Made by a program: the position numbers and the translations under genes. This document shows, piece after piece, positions 7,929-15,011 of a DNA stretch of 15,604 nucleotides. This DNA comes from Planctomycetota bacterium. Lineage in GTDB: Bacteria; Planctomycetota; Planctomycetia; Pirellulales; UBA7805. The stretch is taken from assembly GCA_014237955.1 (NCBI GenBank), contig JABABY010000025.1, positions 1 through 15,604 on the forward strand, written 5' to 3'. Position 1 is the stretch's first letter; each line of letters opens with the position of its first letter. The notes beneath the pieces were generated by a model, which saw nothing but the letters and a program-made list of their open reading frames with translations, did no database searches and was not told the origin of the DNA.

Positions 7929-10148
7929 ATGCCAACACACTCGACCATCGATCGCCGCAGCGCTCTGACTTTGCTGGCCGGCTCTCTGGCGACCGCTGCC
8001 TTGCCACCGGCAGGTGGGCTGGTGTTTGCGGATGAGCCCCCTACCGCGGGACCGCTTCCTGAGGACCGGCGATTAGGTCCACTCAAAAATTTGACCGGCT
8101 CTTTCCCCTTCGATGCTCCAGAATCTCTTGAGGAGTGGAAAGAGCGGGCCGCGGCGCTGCGGCGTCGGGTGCTATTGGCCGCAGGGCTTTGGCCCAAACC
8201 GCCCGAGACACACGTCGATGCAGTAGTCTGGGGCGAAGTCGAACGGGACGGATACAGCGTGTCGCGGGTCTACTTTCAAAGTAGCCCGGGACTCTGGGTG
8301 ACCGGCAGCCTGTACAAGCCCTCGAAGATCGAGGGAAAAATTCCGGGGATCCTTTGTCCGCATGGACACTGGCAGCAGGGACGCTTTCATACCCACAGCG
8401 AAGAGCAGTTTGCCAAAGAACTCAAATGGGGATCGGAAAAGAATCGCCCCAGCGGTCGCCATCCGCTACAAAGCCGATGCGTCACGCTGGCCCGCATGGG
8501 CTGTATTGTTTTCCACTATGACATGTTGGGCTATGCCGATAGTGCGCCGATCGAAATGATTGCACACGGGACCCGGCGGAGGCCCCAGATGGAGTTGCCC
8601 GATCACTGGGGCCTCTTTAGCGCACAGGCGGAGCTGCGGCTGATCAGTCCGCTAGGATTGCAGACCTTCAATTCACTCAAGGCCCTCGATTGGTTGAGTG
8701 GTCTTGCCGAAGTCGATCCAAGCCGCATTGGGATCACCGGCGCGAGCGGAGGCGGAACCCAGACCTTCCTACTCACCGCAATCGACGATCGGATCGCGGC
8801 GGCGTTTCCGGCCGTGATGGCATCGACATCGATGCAGGGGGGCTGCCCTTGTGAAAATGCCTGTTACTTGCGGATCGGCACCGGGAATATCGAATTTACC
8901 GCGCTAACGGCGCCCCGGCCATTGGGGCTGGCTGCGGCCAACGACTGGACGAAGGATCTGGAGACGGATGGACTGCCGGAGCTGAAGAAGCTCTACGCGC
9001 TTCTCGGTGCGGTCGAGAACGTTCGCGGAAAACATTTTGATTTCGAACACAACTACAATGCACTCAGCCGGGCGATGATGTATGCCTTTTTTGACGAGCA
9101 TTTTCATCTCGGTCTGCCGCAGATCATTGAGAAGGAGTACAAGCCACTCAGCCGCGAAGAAATGACCGCTTGGGGAAAGGGACATCCCAAGCCGCCCTGT
9201 GGTGCCGAAGCGGAAGTCCGCGCCCTTGAAGCGTTTAATACTGCCCGCCAAAAGCAGGTTGATGCACTGACGCCCAGCGATCCGCAGTCGTTGGCCAAAT
9301 ATCGAGATGTTGTTGGCGGGGCGCTTGAGGTGATGGTCGGTCGCAAGCCACCGGAAGCAAGTGCCATTGAACAGAAGCTGCTCGAGAAAACCAAACACAA
9401 AAATTATCTCCGCCAAAAACTTTTGGTCCGCTACGCCGAAATGGGCGAGGAAATTCCCGCGATCCTTTACACGCCTACATCTTCTGCAAAGAGATCCGAA
9501 CAGATCACCATCTGGATCCACGATGCGGGCAAGTCGGCCCTGGAAGATCGTTCTGGAGTTCCGGTACCGGCACTGGCGCACCTGCTTTCCGCTGGCATGC
9601 CAGTCATGACTGCCGATCTTCTCTACCAGGGCGATTTTTTTCAGGGCGGTCCGCTCACCAAGGCACGCCAGGTGCCACACGTTCGCTACTCGCTCGGCTA
9701 CACGATCGGCTACAACAACCCCCTGTTCATCCAGCGGGTTCACGATCTGCTCTCGTTGATTGCTGCTTGTCCCGGTAGCCGCGTAAATCTAGTAGGCATC
9801 GGTCGCCAAGTGGGCCCAATCGCCGCGGCGGCCGCGGCGGTTTTGGGAAATGCATCGCAAAAAGATTCCGTTGACAGGCTCGCTGTCGGGACGGACGGTT
9901 TTCGCTTTGCAGAGATCACCGACATCCACGACCCAATGATGTTGCCCGGTGCGGTCCGCTATGGTGACGTTCCCTTTTTATTGGCATTGCGAGTCCCGCA
10001 CAAACTGTGGATTGCCGGTGAGGGAATCTGCGGCCCGCCGCTGGTAAGGTGCTGTTATGAAGCAGCCGAGGAGCCCGGTCGCCCTGACATTTTTGCGGGC
10101 AAACCGATCGATCAGCCGCATGCGGCCGCCGATTGGCTCGTCGGCTAA
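7929..10148 (+). CDS. Tat-exported alpha/beta-hydrolase (acetyl-xylan-esterase-like) with a second, degenerate hydrolase domain
   Basis: The 739-residue protein starts with a Tat-type signal (Arg9-Arg10 in 'DRRSALTLLAG', likely cleavage after 'LVFA', residue 34). The first hydrolase domain (about 75-400) has the strand 'IPGILCPHGHW', the nucleophile elbow 'GASGGG' with Ser273, a probable catalytic Asp339 in 'AANDWTKD', and His369 or His374 in 'KHFDFEHNYN'. This order fits the dienelactone-hydrolase/AXE1 (acetyl xylan esterase) group, whose members hydrolyse ester bonds on sugars or small molecules. A 'GGCPCENAC' segment lies between Ser and Asp. The second half (about 480-735) repeats the fold ('ITIWIHDAG', 'SRVNLVGIGRQVG'), but where the nucleophile belongs, the elbow reads Gly-Ile-Gly with Gly625, so it should not be catalytic. 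The gene begins 18 bases after the propeller gene, with AGAAAG upstream, and is followed by the longest gap in the plus-strand run. The natural substrate is not readable from the sequence. Confidence 0.87.
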   Translation: MPTHSTIDRRSALTLLAGSLATAALPPAGGLVFADEPPTAGPLPEDRRLGPLKNLTGSFPFDAPESLEEWKERAAALRRRVLLAAGLWPKPPETHVDAVVWGEVERDGYSVSRVYFQSSPGLWVTGSLYKPSKIEGKIPGILCPHGHWQQGRFHTHSEEQFAKELKWGSEKNRPSGRHPLQSRCVTLARMGCIVFHYDMLGYADSAPIEMIAHGTRRRPQMELPDHWGLFSAQAELRLISPLGLQTFNSLKALDWLSGLAEVDPSRIGITGASGGGTQTFLLTAIDDRIAAAFPAVMASTSMQGGCPCENACYLRIGTGNIEFTALTAPRPLGLAAANDWTKDLETDGLPELKKLYALLGAVENVRGKHFDFEHNYNALSRAMMYAFFDEHFHLGLPQIIEKEYKPLSREEMTAWGKGHPKPPCGAEAEVRALEAFNTARQKQVDALTPSDPQSLAKYRDVVGGALEVMVGRKPPEASAIEQKLLEKTKHKNYLRQKLLVRYAEMGEEIPAILYTPTSSAKRSEQITIWIHDAGKSALEDRSGVPVPALAHLLSAGMPVMTADLLYQGDFFQGGPLTKARQVPHVRYSLGYTIGYNNPLFIQRVHDLLSLIAACPGSRVNLVGIGRQVGPIAAAAAAVLGNASQKDSVDRLAVGTDGFRFAEITDIHDPMMLPGAVRYGDVPFLLALRVPHKLWIAGEGICGPPLVRCCYEAAEEPGRPDIFAGKPIDQPHAAADWLVG

Positions 10149-10181
10149 GCCACAGAGGGTAAAAAAGAGACTTTCGAGACC

Positions 10182-10210
10182 TGCACAGCGAACCGCTGGG
10201 AATCTACAAT
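10182..10210 (+). promoter_or_regulatory. Candidate sigma-70-type promoter before the adaptor gene
   Basis: TGCACA (10182-10187; 4 of 6 to TTGACA) and TACAAT (10205-10210; 5 of 6 to TATAAT) are 17 bases apart in the 118-base gap between the hydrolase and adaptor genes. A start site about 7 bases downstream would leave a leader of some 50 bases. The match is modest, and planctomycete promoters are poorly defined, so this is only a candidate. No hairpin plus T-run terminator was seen in the same gap. Confidence 0.25.
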
Positions 10211-10266
10211 GGACCCCCGGTAAAAACAGTTTTAGCTACGCGCCTTTTGATGTTGAGTAAACAATA

Positions 10267-11721
10267 ATGAATACACTCCCTGCGACTTTGATTGTCTGCA
10301 CATTGCTGTTCTTTTCTTCAGGTTTTGCAATCGCGGAAGATGAGAAGAAAGAATCCAACTCCCCGAAGACCGTTACGGTCGAGGCAGAACCTCTCAGTGT
10401 GAAGGTAACGCTCAAGGGAGTTTTTGAGGCTGTTGAGACGAGCGAGATTTCCATCCGTCCCGAGGTCTGGAGCGGGCTCTCGGTGGAATCGGCAGCGGGC
10501 CATGGCGATCAGGTAAAAGAGGGCGATGCGGTCCTCAATCTCGACACAAAAAAGATTGATGTGGCCATTGAGGATCTGGAGTTGCAGGTTTCCAGTGCAC
10601 AGCTCGCTTTTGAGCAAGCGGAGTCTTCGCTGGAGTCGCTTCGCAAAAGTGTCCCGCAGGAGTTGGAGTCTGCAAGAAGAGTTGCGGATGAGGCTGAAGA
10701 AAACATGCGTCGGTTTGTTGAGATTGAGCGGGAAGAATCGATCAAAGATATCGAGCAGCAACTCAAATCGACCCGTAATGGTCTCATGTATCAAAAAGAA
10801 GAACTCGAACAGTTGGAGCGAATGTATAAGGCAGATGATTTGACAGAGGAGACCGAAGAGATCATTCTCACACGGGCCCAGCATGGAGTCGATGCGGCAA
10901 AGTATCGTTTGAAAAAAGCGATTGCAGCTCAGGATCGATTTCTTAATGTGGTGCTGCCGCGACAGGCGGAAGATTTTCGCCACCGAGAACAACAAGCGGC
11001 ACTCGCTTTGGAGAAAGCTGAATTTGTGCTCCCGGCCTCGATTAAGGAACGCGAATTGGCTCTGGCAAAACAGAAGGTCGATCTGGAAAAGATGGAGCGA
11101 AAGCTTGCACATATGGAAAGCGACCGCAAATTGATGACATTGCACGCGCCACAGGCTGGTACGGTGTATTACGGGCAGGCTGTTCGCGGACAGTGGCCCG
11201 ATGCCACCGCTAAAGAAAAAGCACTTGTTTCCGGTTCGTCGGTGTCGCCAGGGGCCGTTGTGATGACCATCGTTCGGAATGAGGATCTAGTTGTCCGCGC
11301 AACGATTGAAGAGAAACAGCTCAGCGACCTCAACGTGGGAGACGATGTTGTTCTCACGCCTTCTGCACGGCCCCACGACAAAGTAACTGGTGCGCTGAAA
11401 CAGATCTCATCGATTCCGGTTTCGTCTGGAAAATTCGATGCTGAGATTGATGTGGAGTTGGATCGATTTGCAGGTGGCATTGTTGCTGGCATGGCATGTA
11501 AAGCTGTGATTGAGGTTTATAAACATCCGAACGCCATCCTGGTTCCGACCAAAGCAGTGGGTAATGATGGAGATGAGGATGAAGCATTTGTCTATCTGGT
11601 CGATAAAGAAGGCGAGAAGGAACAGCAGCAGGTACGGACTGGTCGTCACGTGGGAGACCGCGTAGAAATTCTCAAAGGACTCAAGCCGGGTGATGAGATT
11701 CTCGCGAAAAATCCTGACTGA
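10267..11721 (+). CDS. HlyD-family periplasmic adaptor (membrane fusion protein)
   Basis: The 484-residue protein begins with a Sec signal peptide (residues 1-23, 'TLIVCTLLFFSSGFAIA', cleavage before Glu24) and has no other membrane helix. Residues about 37-98 hold the first half of the lipoyl/beta-barrel core ('GVFEAVETSEISIRPE', 'GDQVKEGDAVLNLDTKKI'). A long charged coiled coil follows (about 105-288), containing 'YKADDLTEETEEII'. The second lipoyl half, 'LHAPQAGTVYYGQ', then a beta-barrel and membrane-proximal domain follow ('VVRATIEEKQLSDLNVGDDV', 'AILVPTKAVG', 'GLKPGDEIL'). This domain order is that of MacA/HlyD adaptors, which bridge an inner-membrane pump and an outer-membrane channel. 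The natural partner here is the FtsX-type permease and ATPase 6 kb upstream on the same strand. The 3' end overlaps the next gene by 32 bases. No TolC-like gene is visible. Confidence 0.88.
   Translation: MNTLPATLIVCTLLFFSSGFAIAEDEKKESNSPKTVTVEAEPLSVKVTLKGVFEAVETSEISIRPEVWSGLSVESAAGHGDQVKEGDAVLNLDTKKIDVAIEDLELQVSSAQLAFEQAESSLESLRKSVPQELESARRVADEAEENMRRFVEIEREESIKDIEQQLKSTRNGLMYQKEELEQLERMYKADDLTEETEEIILTRAQHGVDAAKYRLKKAIAAQDRFLNVVLPRQAEDFRHREQQAALALEKAEFVLPASIKERELALAKQKVDLEKMERKLAHMESDRKLMTLHAPQAGTVYYGQAVRGQWPDATAKEKALVSGSSVSPGAVVMTIVRNEDLVVRATIEEKQLSDLNVGDDVVLTPSARPHDKVTGALKQISSIPVSSGKFDAEIDVELDRFAGGIVAGMACKAVIEVYKHPNAILVPTKAVGNDGDEDEAFVYLVDKEGEKEQQQVRTGRHVGDRVEILKGLKPGDEILAKNPD
11674..11679 (+). 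promoter_or_regulatory. Probable ribosome-binding site of the toroid gene inside the adaptor gene
   Basis: AAAGGA ends 10 bases before the GTG at 11690 and 13 bases before the in-frame ATG at 11693. The spacing favours GTG, while codon preference favours ATG. Either start keeps the basic N-terminal region of the signal peptide. The site lies in the end of the adaptor reading frame, which suggests coupled translation. Confidence 0.4.
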
Positions 11722-12961
11722 TCGGTCTCCGCAGCGATGGTTCCTGTTGCTGGCAGTTTTACTGCCGGCTCTCGGTTTCATTGCTGCTGATCTGGCGGAG
11801 GCTGCTACACCGGATGGCAGCGGTGCGCTTGCGCCAATTGACTCCTACCGCCCGCCAAAAGATATCGAGATCCCACGACCGGCTCCAATCGCGCCACCGA
11901 GTCGCGACCAAATAGAGGAGAGTATTCGCCGCGGTGTCGACCATCTCTGTGCCACCCAAAACAAAAATGGTTCCTGGGGCGGTCCGCGGCGGACAAAAGC
12001 GCTCGATATCTATGCGCCAGTCCCTGGTGCACATCATGGATTTCGCGCTGCGGTGACCTGTATGGCCGTGACCGCCATGATCCAGTCTGGCGACCAGCGC
12101 GACAAAGTCCAACAGGCAATCGATCGGGGCGAAAAGTGGATTCTCGAACAGTTGCCCAAAGTCCGTCGGGCCAATGCGACGGCCCTCTACAATATCTGGG
12201 CGCACGCGTACAGCCTGCAAACCCTGATGCTTCTGCAGGATCGCGCTGGAGATGACCCAGCCAAGGCAGAGAAACTCGCGCAATACGTGCGTGACCAGAT
12301 TGAACTGCTCACGCGTTATGAATCGATCAATGGGGGATGGGGATATTATGATTTTACAGTGGGCGCCAAGCGGCCCTCCAGTGTGGTGACCAGTTTTAGT
12401 GCCGCCACCTGTGTGATTGAACTGCAGCGGGCACGCGCAAAAGGCTTTAAGGTTCCCGATTCGGTAACCGACAAAGCGGTCGTTTCGATCAAACGCATGC
12501 GAAAACCCGATTTCAGCTACCTGTATGGCGCGCATCACTGGTTCAAGCCGATGTATTCCATCAATCGACCCGGCGGGAGTCTGGGCCGCAGCCAGGTTTG
12601 CAACTTGGCTCTCCGCCGCGATGGTGATAAGGCGGTAACGGATCAGGTCTTGATCGACTGGTTGGATCGTATTTTCGCACGCAAGTTGTGGCTTGATATC
12701 GCCCGCAAGCGGCCGATTCCTCATGAATCCTATTTCGCGGTGGCGGGCTATTTTGTCTACTACGCCTACTACTATGCTTCGGGCTGCATGTTGGAGTTAC
12801 CGGCTGAGAAGCAGGCCCTTTACAAGGCCCATCTGGCCCACCTACTGCTTGGGCTGCAGGAAAAAGATGGCTGCTGGTGGGACTTTCCTCTTTACGACTA
12901 CCACCAGCCCTACGGAACATCCTTCGCCGTGATGAGCCTAGTCCGCTGCCGAGAGCCATAG
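11690..12961 (+). CDS. Secreted prenyltransferase/squalene-oxidase-repeat (alpha/alpha toroid) protein
   Basis: The 423-residue protein has a signal peptide: basic 'RKILTDRSPQR', a hydrophobic core 'WFLLLAVLLPALGFIAADL', and cleavage near 'AEAA'. A Pro-rich linker (about 42-75) is followed by an alpha/alpha-barrel region. QW-like motifs are visible: 'ATQNKNGSWGG' (about 87-98), 'ESINGGWGYYDF' (about 211-222) and 'QEKDGCWWDFPLYDYH' near the C-terminus. They place it with prenyltransferase/squalene-oxidase repeat proteins, the fold of squalene-hopene cyclases and protein prenyltransferases. It is shorter than squalene cyclases (over 600 residues), and I see no DxDD protonation motif, so cyclisation is unlikely. 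Many planctomycete relatives are exported proteins of unknown role. It overlaps the adaptor gene by 32 bases, which argues for a joint function with the pump. Confidence 0.82.
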   Translation: MMRFSRKILTDRSPQRWFLLLAVLLPALGFIAADLAEAATPDGSGALAPIDSYRPPKDIEIPRPAPIAPPSRDQIEESIRRGVDHLCATQNKNGSWGGPRRTKALDIYAPVPGAHHGFRAAVTCMAVTAMIQSGDQRDKVQQAIDRGEKWILEQLPKVRRANATALYNIWAHAYSLQTLMLLQDRAGDDPAKAEKLAQYVRDQIELLTRYESINGGWGYYDFTVGAKRPSSVVTSFSAATCVIELQRARAKGFKVPDSVTDKAVVSIKRMRKPDFSYLYGAHHWFKPMYSINRPGGSLGRSQVCNLALRRDGDKAVTDQVLIDWLDRIFARKLWLDIARKRPIPHESYFAVAGYFVYYAYYYASGCMLELPAEKQALYKAHLAHLLLGLQEKDGCWWDFPLYDYHQPYGTSFAVMSLVRCREP

Positions 12962-12990
12962 CCGCACACTTATTGGTTGATCCAAGATCG

Positions 12991-13389
12991 ATGACATCTC
13001 ATTCGCGATGGCAGTTTCGACTATCGACTTTGTTCGTCGTGATCGGCGTGGTAGCTGTGGCTATTCTGATTTGGCGGCAGTTCCCTGTGACAGGTGTCAG
13101 CCTTGATGGGCCGGATGTTGTGCTGAGCATGTCGGATAGTTATGGACGACAGATGCTACCAGACGATCCTTACTTCAATGCCGTTGCCAACAGTCCAGAT
13201 GCATTCGTTCATGACACTTACTACGCCGTGCCCACTTATGTCATGGCCATCGCTTTCGTGGTCCTTTTGGGTTGCTTCGTTGGTGTGTGTGGTGCTACGG
13301 CGATTGCGGGGCCAACCAACATAGTCGGGCGTTTCCTGTCACAGGTCGGCTACTCAGAAAGGGTCGGCTGCTCAGAAAGCTGGGTCTAA
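12991..13389 (+). CDS. Small two-helix membrane protein of unknown function
   Basis: The start chosen is the ATG at 12991, giving 132 residues that begin MTSHSRWQFRLSTLFVV. The frame is open further upstream, but only inside the preceding gene. Helix 1 spans about 11-28 and helix 2 about 82-106, separated by a loop of some 50 residues containing 'VHDTYYAVPTYVMA' (His74). Basic residues before helix 1 suggest both termini are cytoplasmic. 'RFRLSTL'-type openings are common in planctomycete small membrane proteins, so the start is credible although no good ribosome-binding site is visible. The tail ('VGYSERVGCSES') comes from an 18-base tandem repeat. It lies 29 bases after the toroid gene and its stop overlaps the stop of the convergent oxidoreductase gene by four bases. 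No function can be assigned. Confidence 0.6.
   Translation: MTSHSRWQFRLSTLFVVIGVVAVAILIWRQFPVTGVSLDGPDVVLSMSDSYGRQMLPDDPYFNAVANSPDAFVHDTYYAVPTYVMAIAFVVLLGCFVGVCGATAIAGPTNIVGRFLSQVGYSERVGCSESWV
13345..13379 (+). repeat. 18-base-period tandem repeat, two copies, in a coding tail
   Basis: GTCGGCTACTCAGAAAG (13345-13361) recurs at 13363-13379 with one change (A to G), so 16 of 17 bases match at a period of 18. The period is a multiple of three and encodes VGYSER/VGCSES at the end of the small membrane protein. It looks like a recent in-frame duplication. Confidence 0.85.
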
Positions 13390-14807
13390 TCTCGCAAAAC
13401 CTTGCGCAGCGCGGTCTGTGCGGCGTGGAATCCACACATCCCATGGACGCCGCCGCCAGGTGGGGTGGATGCCGAACAGATAAACAATTTTTTGTTGGGC
13501 GTCGTATAGGGTGGAAATCGCAATGTGGGCCTTGCAAAAAATTGGCCTAATTCCAGCACCCCCCCGGTAATGTCGCCCCCCGGATAGTTGGCATTGTAGC
13601 TCTCCAGCTCATTGGGATTCATCGTGTGCCGCTGGAGAATTAAATCTCGAAATCCCGGTGCGAAACGTTCTATCTGGGCTTCAATCTTCTCAGTCATATC
13701 TTCGTTGCACCCGCTGGGCACATGGCAATAGGCCCAGCCGGTCTGTTTGCCCGCAGGAGCTCGCGATGGGTCGAAGAGGCTTTGTTGGGCCAGGAGGACA
13801 AACGGCCGCTCGGGGATCCTGCCTGAGCATGCTTCTGCCTCGGCTTTTGCAATCTCTTCAAAAGTACCACCAACATGTACCGTGCCGGCGCGTCTTGCCG
13901 CCTCATTTTTCCAGGGGATCGGCCCGGAGAGTGCCCAGTCGATCTTAAACACGCCCGGACCGTGACGAAATGCTTCGAGTTTACGGCAATACCGAGCGGG
14001 AAGCTGATCGGCCGCAATCCGCTGTACCGCTTGAGGCGTCAGGTCGAACAGGATTGCTTTGGCGGGAGGGAGATCGGCCATCGACTTAACGGGACATCCC
14101 GTTGTGACTTCCCCCCCCAGACTTTCCAGACAACAAAGCATGGCATCCGCAATGGATTGTGAGCCTCCTTGCGGCAGGGGCCACCCGCTGGCGTGCGCCG
14201 TGATACAAAACATCATCCCAACGGCAGCTGTAAGTTTTGCATCGAGTGGCCTTACGCTGTGGGCGGCCATGCCGGCAAACATTCCTCGGACCGCATCGGT
14301 TGAAAAATAGCGGTGGGCGATTTGCTCAGCGGACCGGAGCCCCTTGAGGGCAAAGCGGGCAACAAGCAAGGGCCGGCTCGGAAAAAGTGGTGGCGCAAGC
14401 AGTTGGGGCAACAGTTTGTCGGCATGATCGAGAAAGGGCTGAATCAGCTGTCCGTATCGCTGGCCATCTTTGCCGAACCGGTCCGTGGTAGCCGGAAGCG
14501 ATCGCTCAAGGACAGCCGCCGTGCCATCAGCCATCGGGTGTACGACCGGCAAGTCGGGATCAATCCACTGCAAGCCATAATCTTCCAGCCGTACTTCGGC
14601 AAAGAAGGGCGAGGCCATCGCCAGGGGATGGATGGCCGAGCAGATGTCGTGTACAAATCCCGGCAAGCTGCAATTTGCTGATCGCATGCCGCCGCCGATC
14701 TGGTCCTTCGCTTCGAGCAGGAGGACTTGTCGCCCTTCGCGAGCGAGTGTGATAGCGGCTGCCAGACCGTTGGGTCCTGAGCCAACAATGACTGCATCAT
14801 ATGCCAT
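13386..14807 (-). CDS. FAD-dependent oxidoreductase, phytoene desaturase/PYROXD2-like
   Basis: The 473-residue protein has an N-terminal FAD-binding Rossmann motif, 'VIVGSGPNGLAAA' (7-19), with ribose-binding Glu32 in 'VLLLEAKDQIGGGMRS', and a C-terminal FAD motif, 'CSASTPPGGGVHGMCGFHAA'. The 'GPNGLAAA' form, 'IHPLAMASPFF' and the closing 'PGGGVHGMCG' match the phytoene-dehydrogenase-related group to which mammalian PYROXD2 belongs. CrtI itself desaturates phytoene with FAD, but this subgroup is broad and no crtB-type carotenoid gene is visible, so the substrate is open. No signal peptide is seen, so it should be cytoplasmic or membrane-peripheral. The start at 14807 has AGGAG 5 bases upstream on the coding strand (14813-14817 of the window), which supports it. 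It converges on the plus-strand gene block with overlapping stops. Confidence 0.88.
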   Translation of the reverse strand: MAYDAVIVGSGPNGLAAAITLAREGRQVLLLEAKDQIGGGMRSANCSLPGFVHDICSAIHPLAMASPFFAEVRLEDYGLQWIDPDLPVVHPMADGTAAVLERSLPATTDRFGKDGQRYGQLIQPFLDHADKLLPQLLAPPLFPSRPLLVARFALKGLRSAEQIAHRYFSTDAVRGMFAGMAAHSVRPLDAKLTAAVGMMFCITAHASGWPLPQGGSQSIADAMLCCLESLGGEVTTGCPVKSMADLPPAKAILFDLTPQAVQRIAADQLPARYCRKLEAFRHGPGVFKIDWALSGPIPWKNEAARRAGTVHVGGTFEEIAKAEAEACSGRIPERPFVLLAQQSLFDPSRAPAGKQTGWAYCHVPSGCNEDMTEKIEAQIERFAPGFRDLILQRHTMNPNELESYNANYPGGDITGGVLELGQFFARPTLRFPPYTTPNKKLFICSASTPPGGGVHGMCGFHAAQTALRKVLRD

Positions 14808-15011
14808 GCTGTCTCCTGGGAAGATGGTTGCACGCCGGCGCGAAACAAGTTGTGGAAACGAGGTGCGTGGCCAAAGAGGAAACAGCTTTCAGAGAAGGCG
14901 GTGGGCTGTTTTGCATCTGACGATAATTTTGACCCGGGCGTTGATCGGGATCGACAATCCAATCGCTAGAGCGACTTTTTTGATCCATTTTCAAGTTTGG
15001 CTCTGTCGCAC
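14808..15011 (-). other. Intergenic region between glycosyltransferase and oxidoreductase
   Basis: This 204-base gap separates two minus-strand genes. It holds the AGGAG ribosome-binding site of the oxidoreductase (14813-14817). I found no convincing promoter pair or terminator on the minus strand. A 72-codon minus-strand frame beginning GTG at 15015 spans the gap and overlaps both neighbours slightly, but its residues look like non-coding translation. Confidence 0.5.

Noticed and set aside
8904..9743. 279-codon minus-strand frame opposite the hydrolase gene
   Set aside because: Antisense to a well-supported alpha/beta-hydrolase; no motifs of its own.
9821..9840. GC-rich CCGCGGCGG doublet
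   Set aside because: It lies in the coding frame of the hydrolase and encodes a short poly-Ala stretch; simple codon repetition explains it.
2041..10115. Frequent GATCGATCG-like strings across the window
   Set aside because: They fall in Asp/Ile/Arg codons of real genes with no regular spacing; codon choice in a moderately GC-rich genome is enough to explain them.
10318..11145. 275-codon minus-strand frame opposite the adaptor's coiled coil
   Set aside because: It is rich in Phe/Leu/Cys/His, as expected from reading Glu/Lys/Gln-rich coding DNA backwards. No domain or start signal supports it.
11759..12724. 321-codon open frame on the minus strand opposite the toroid gene
   Set aside because: It is fully antisense to a gene with clear family motifs and a signal peptide, and its own translation shows no recognisable domain. 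It looks like a shadow from codon bias.
12877..12990. Longer version of the small membrane protein beginning at 12877
   Set aside because: The extra residues lie inside the toroid gene in another frame and are not membrane-protein-like; the ATG at 12991 gives a normal planctomycete-style N-terminus.
14963..14981. Hairpin TCGCT-AG-AGCGA followed by six T on the plus strand, terminator-like
   Set aside because: The loop would be only two bases (or the stem four pairs), and no plus-strand gene lies upstream that would need it; both neighbours are on the minus strand.
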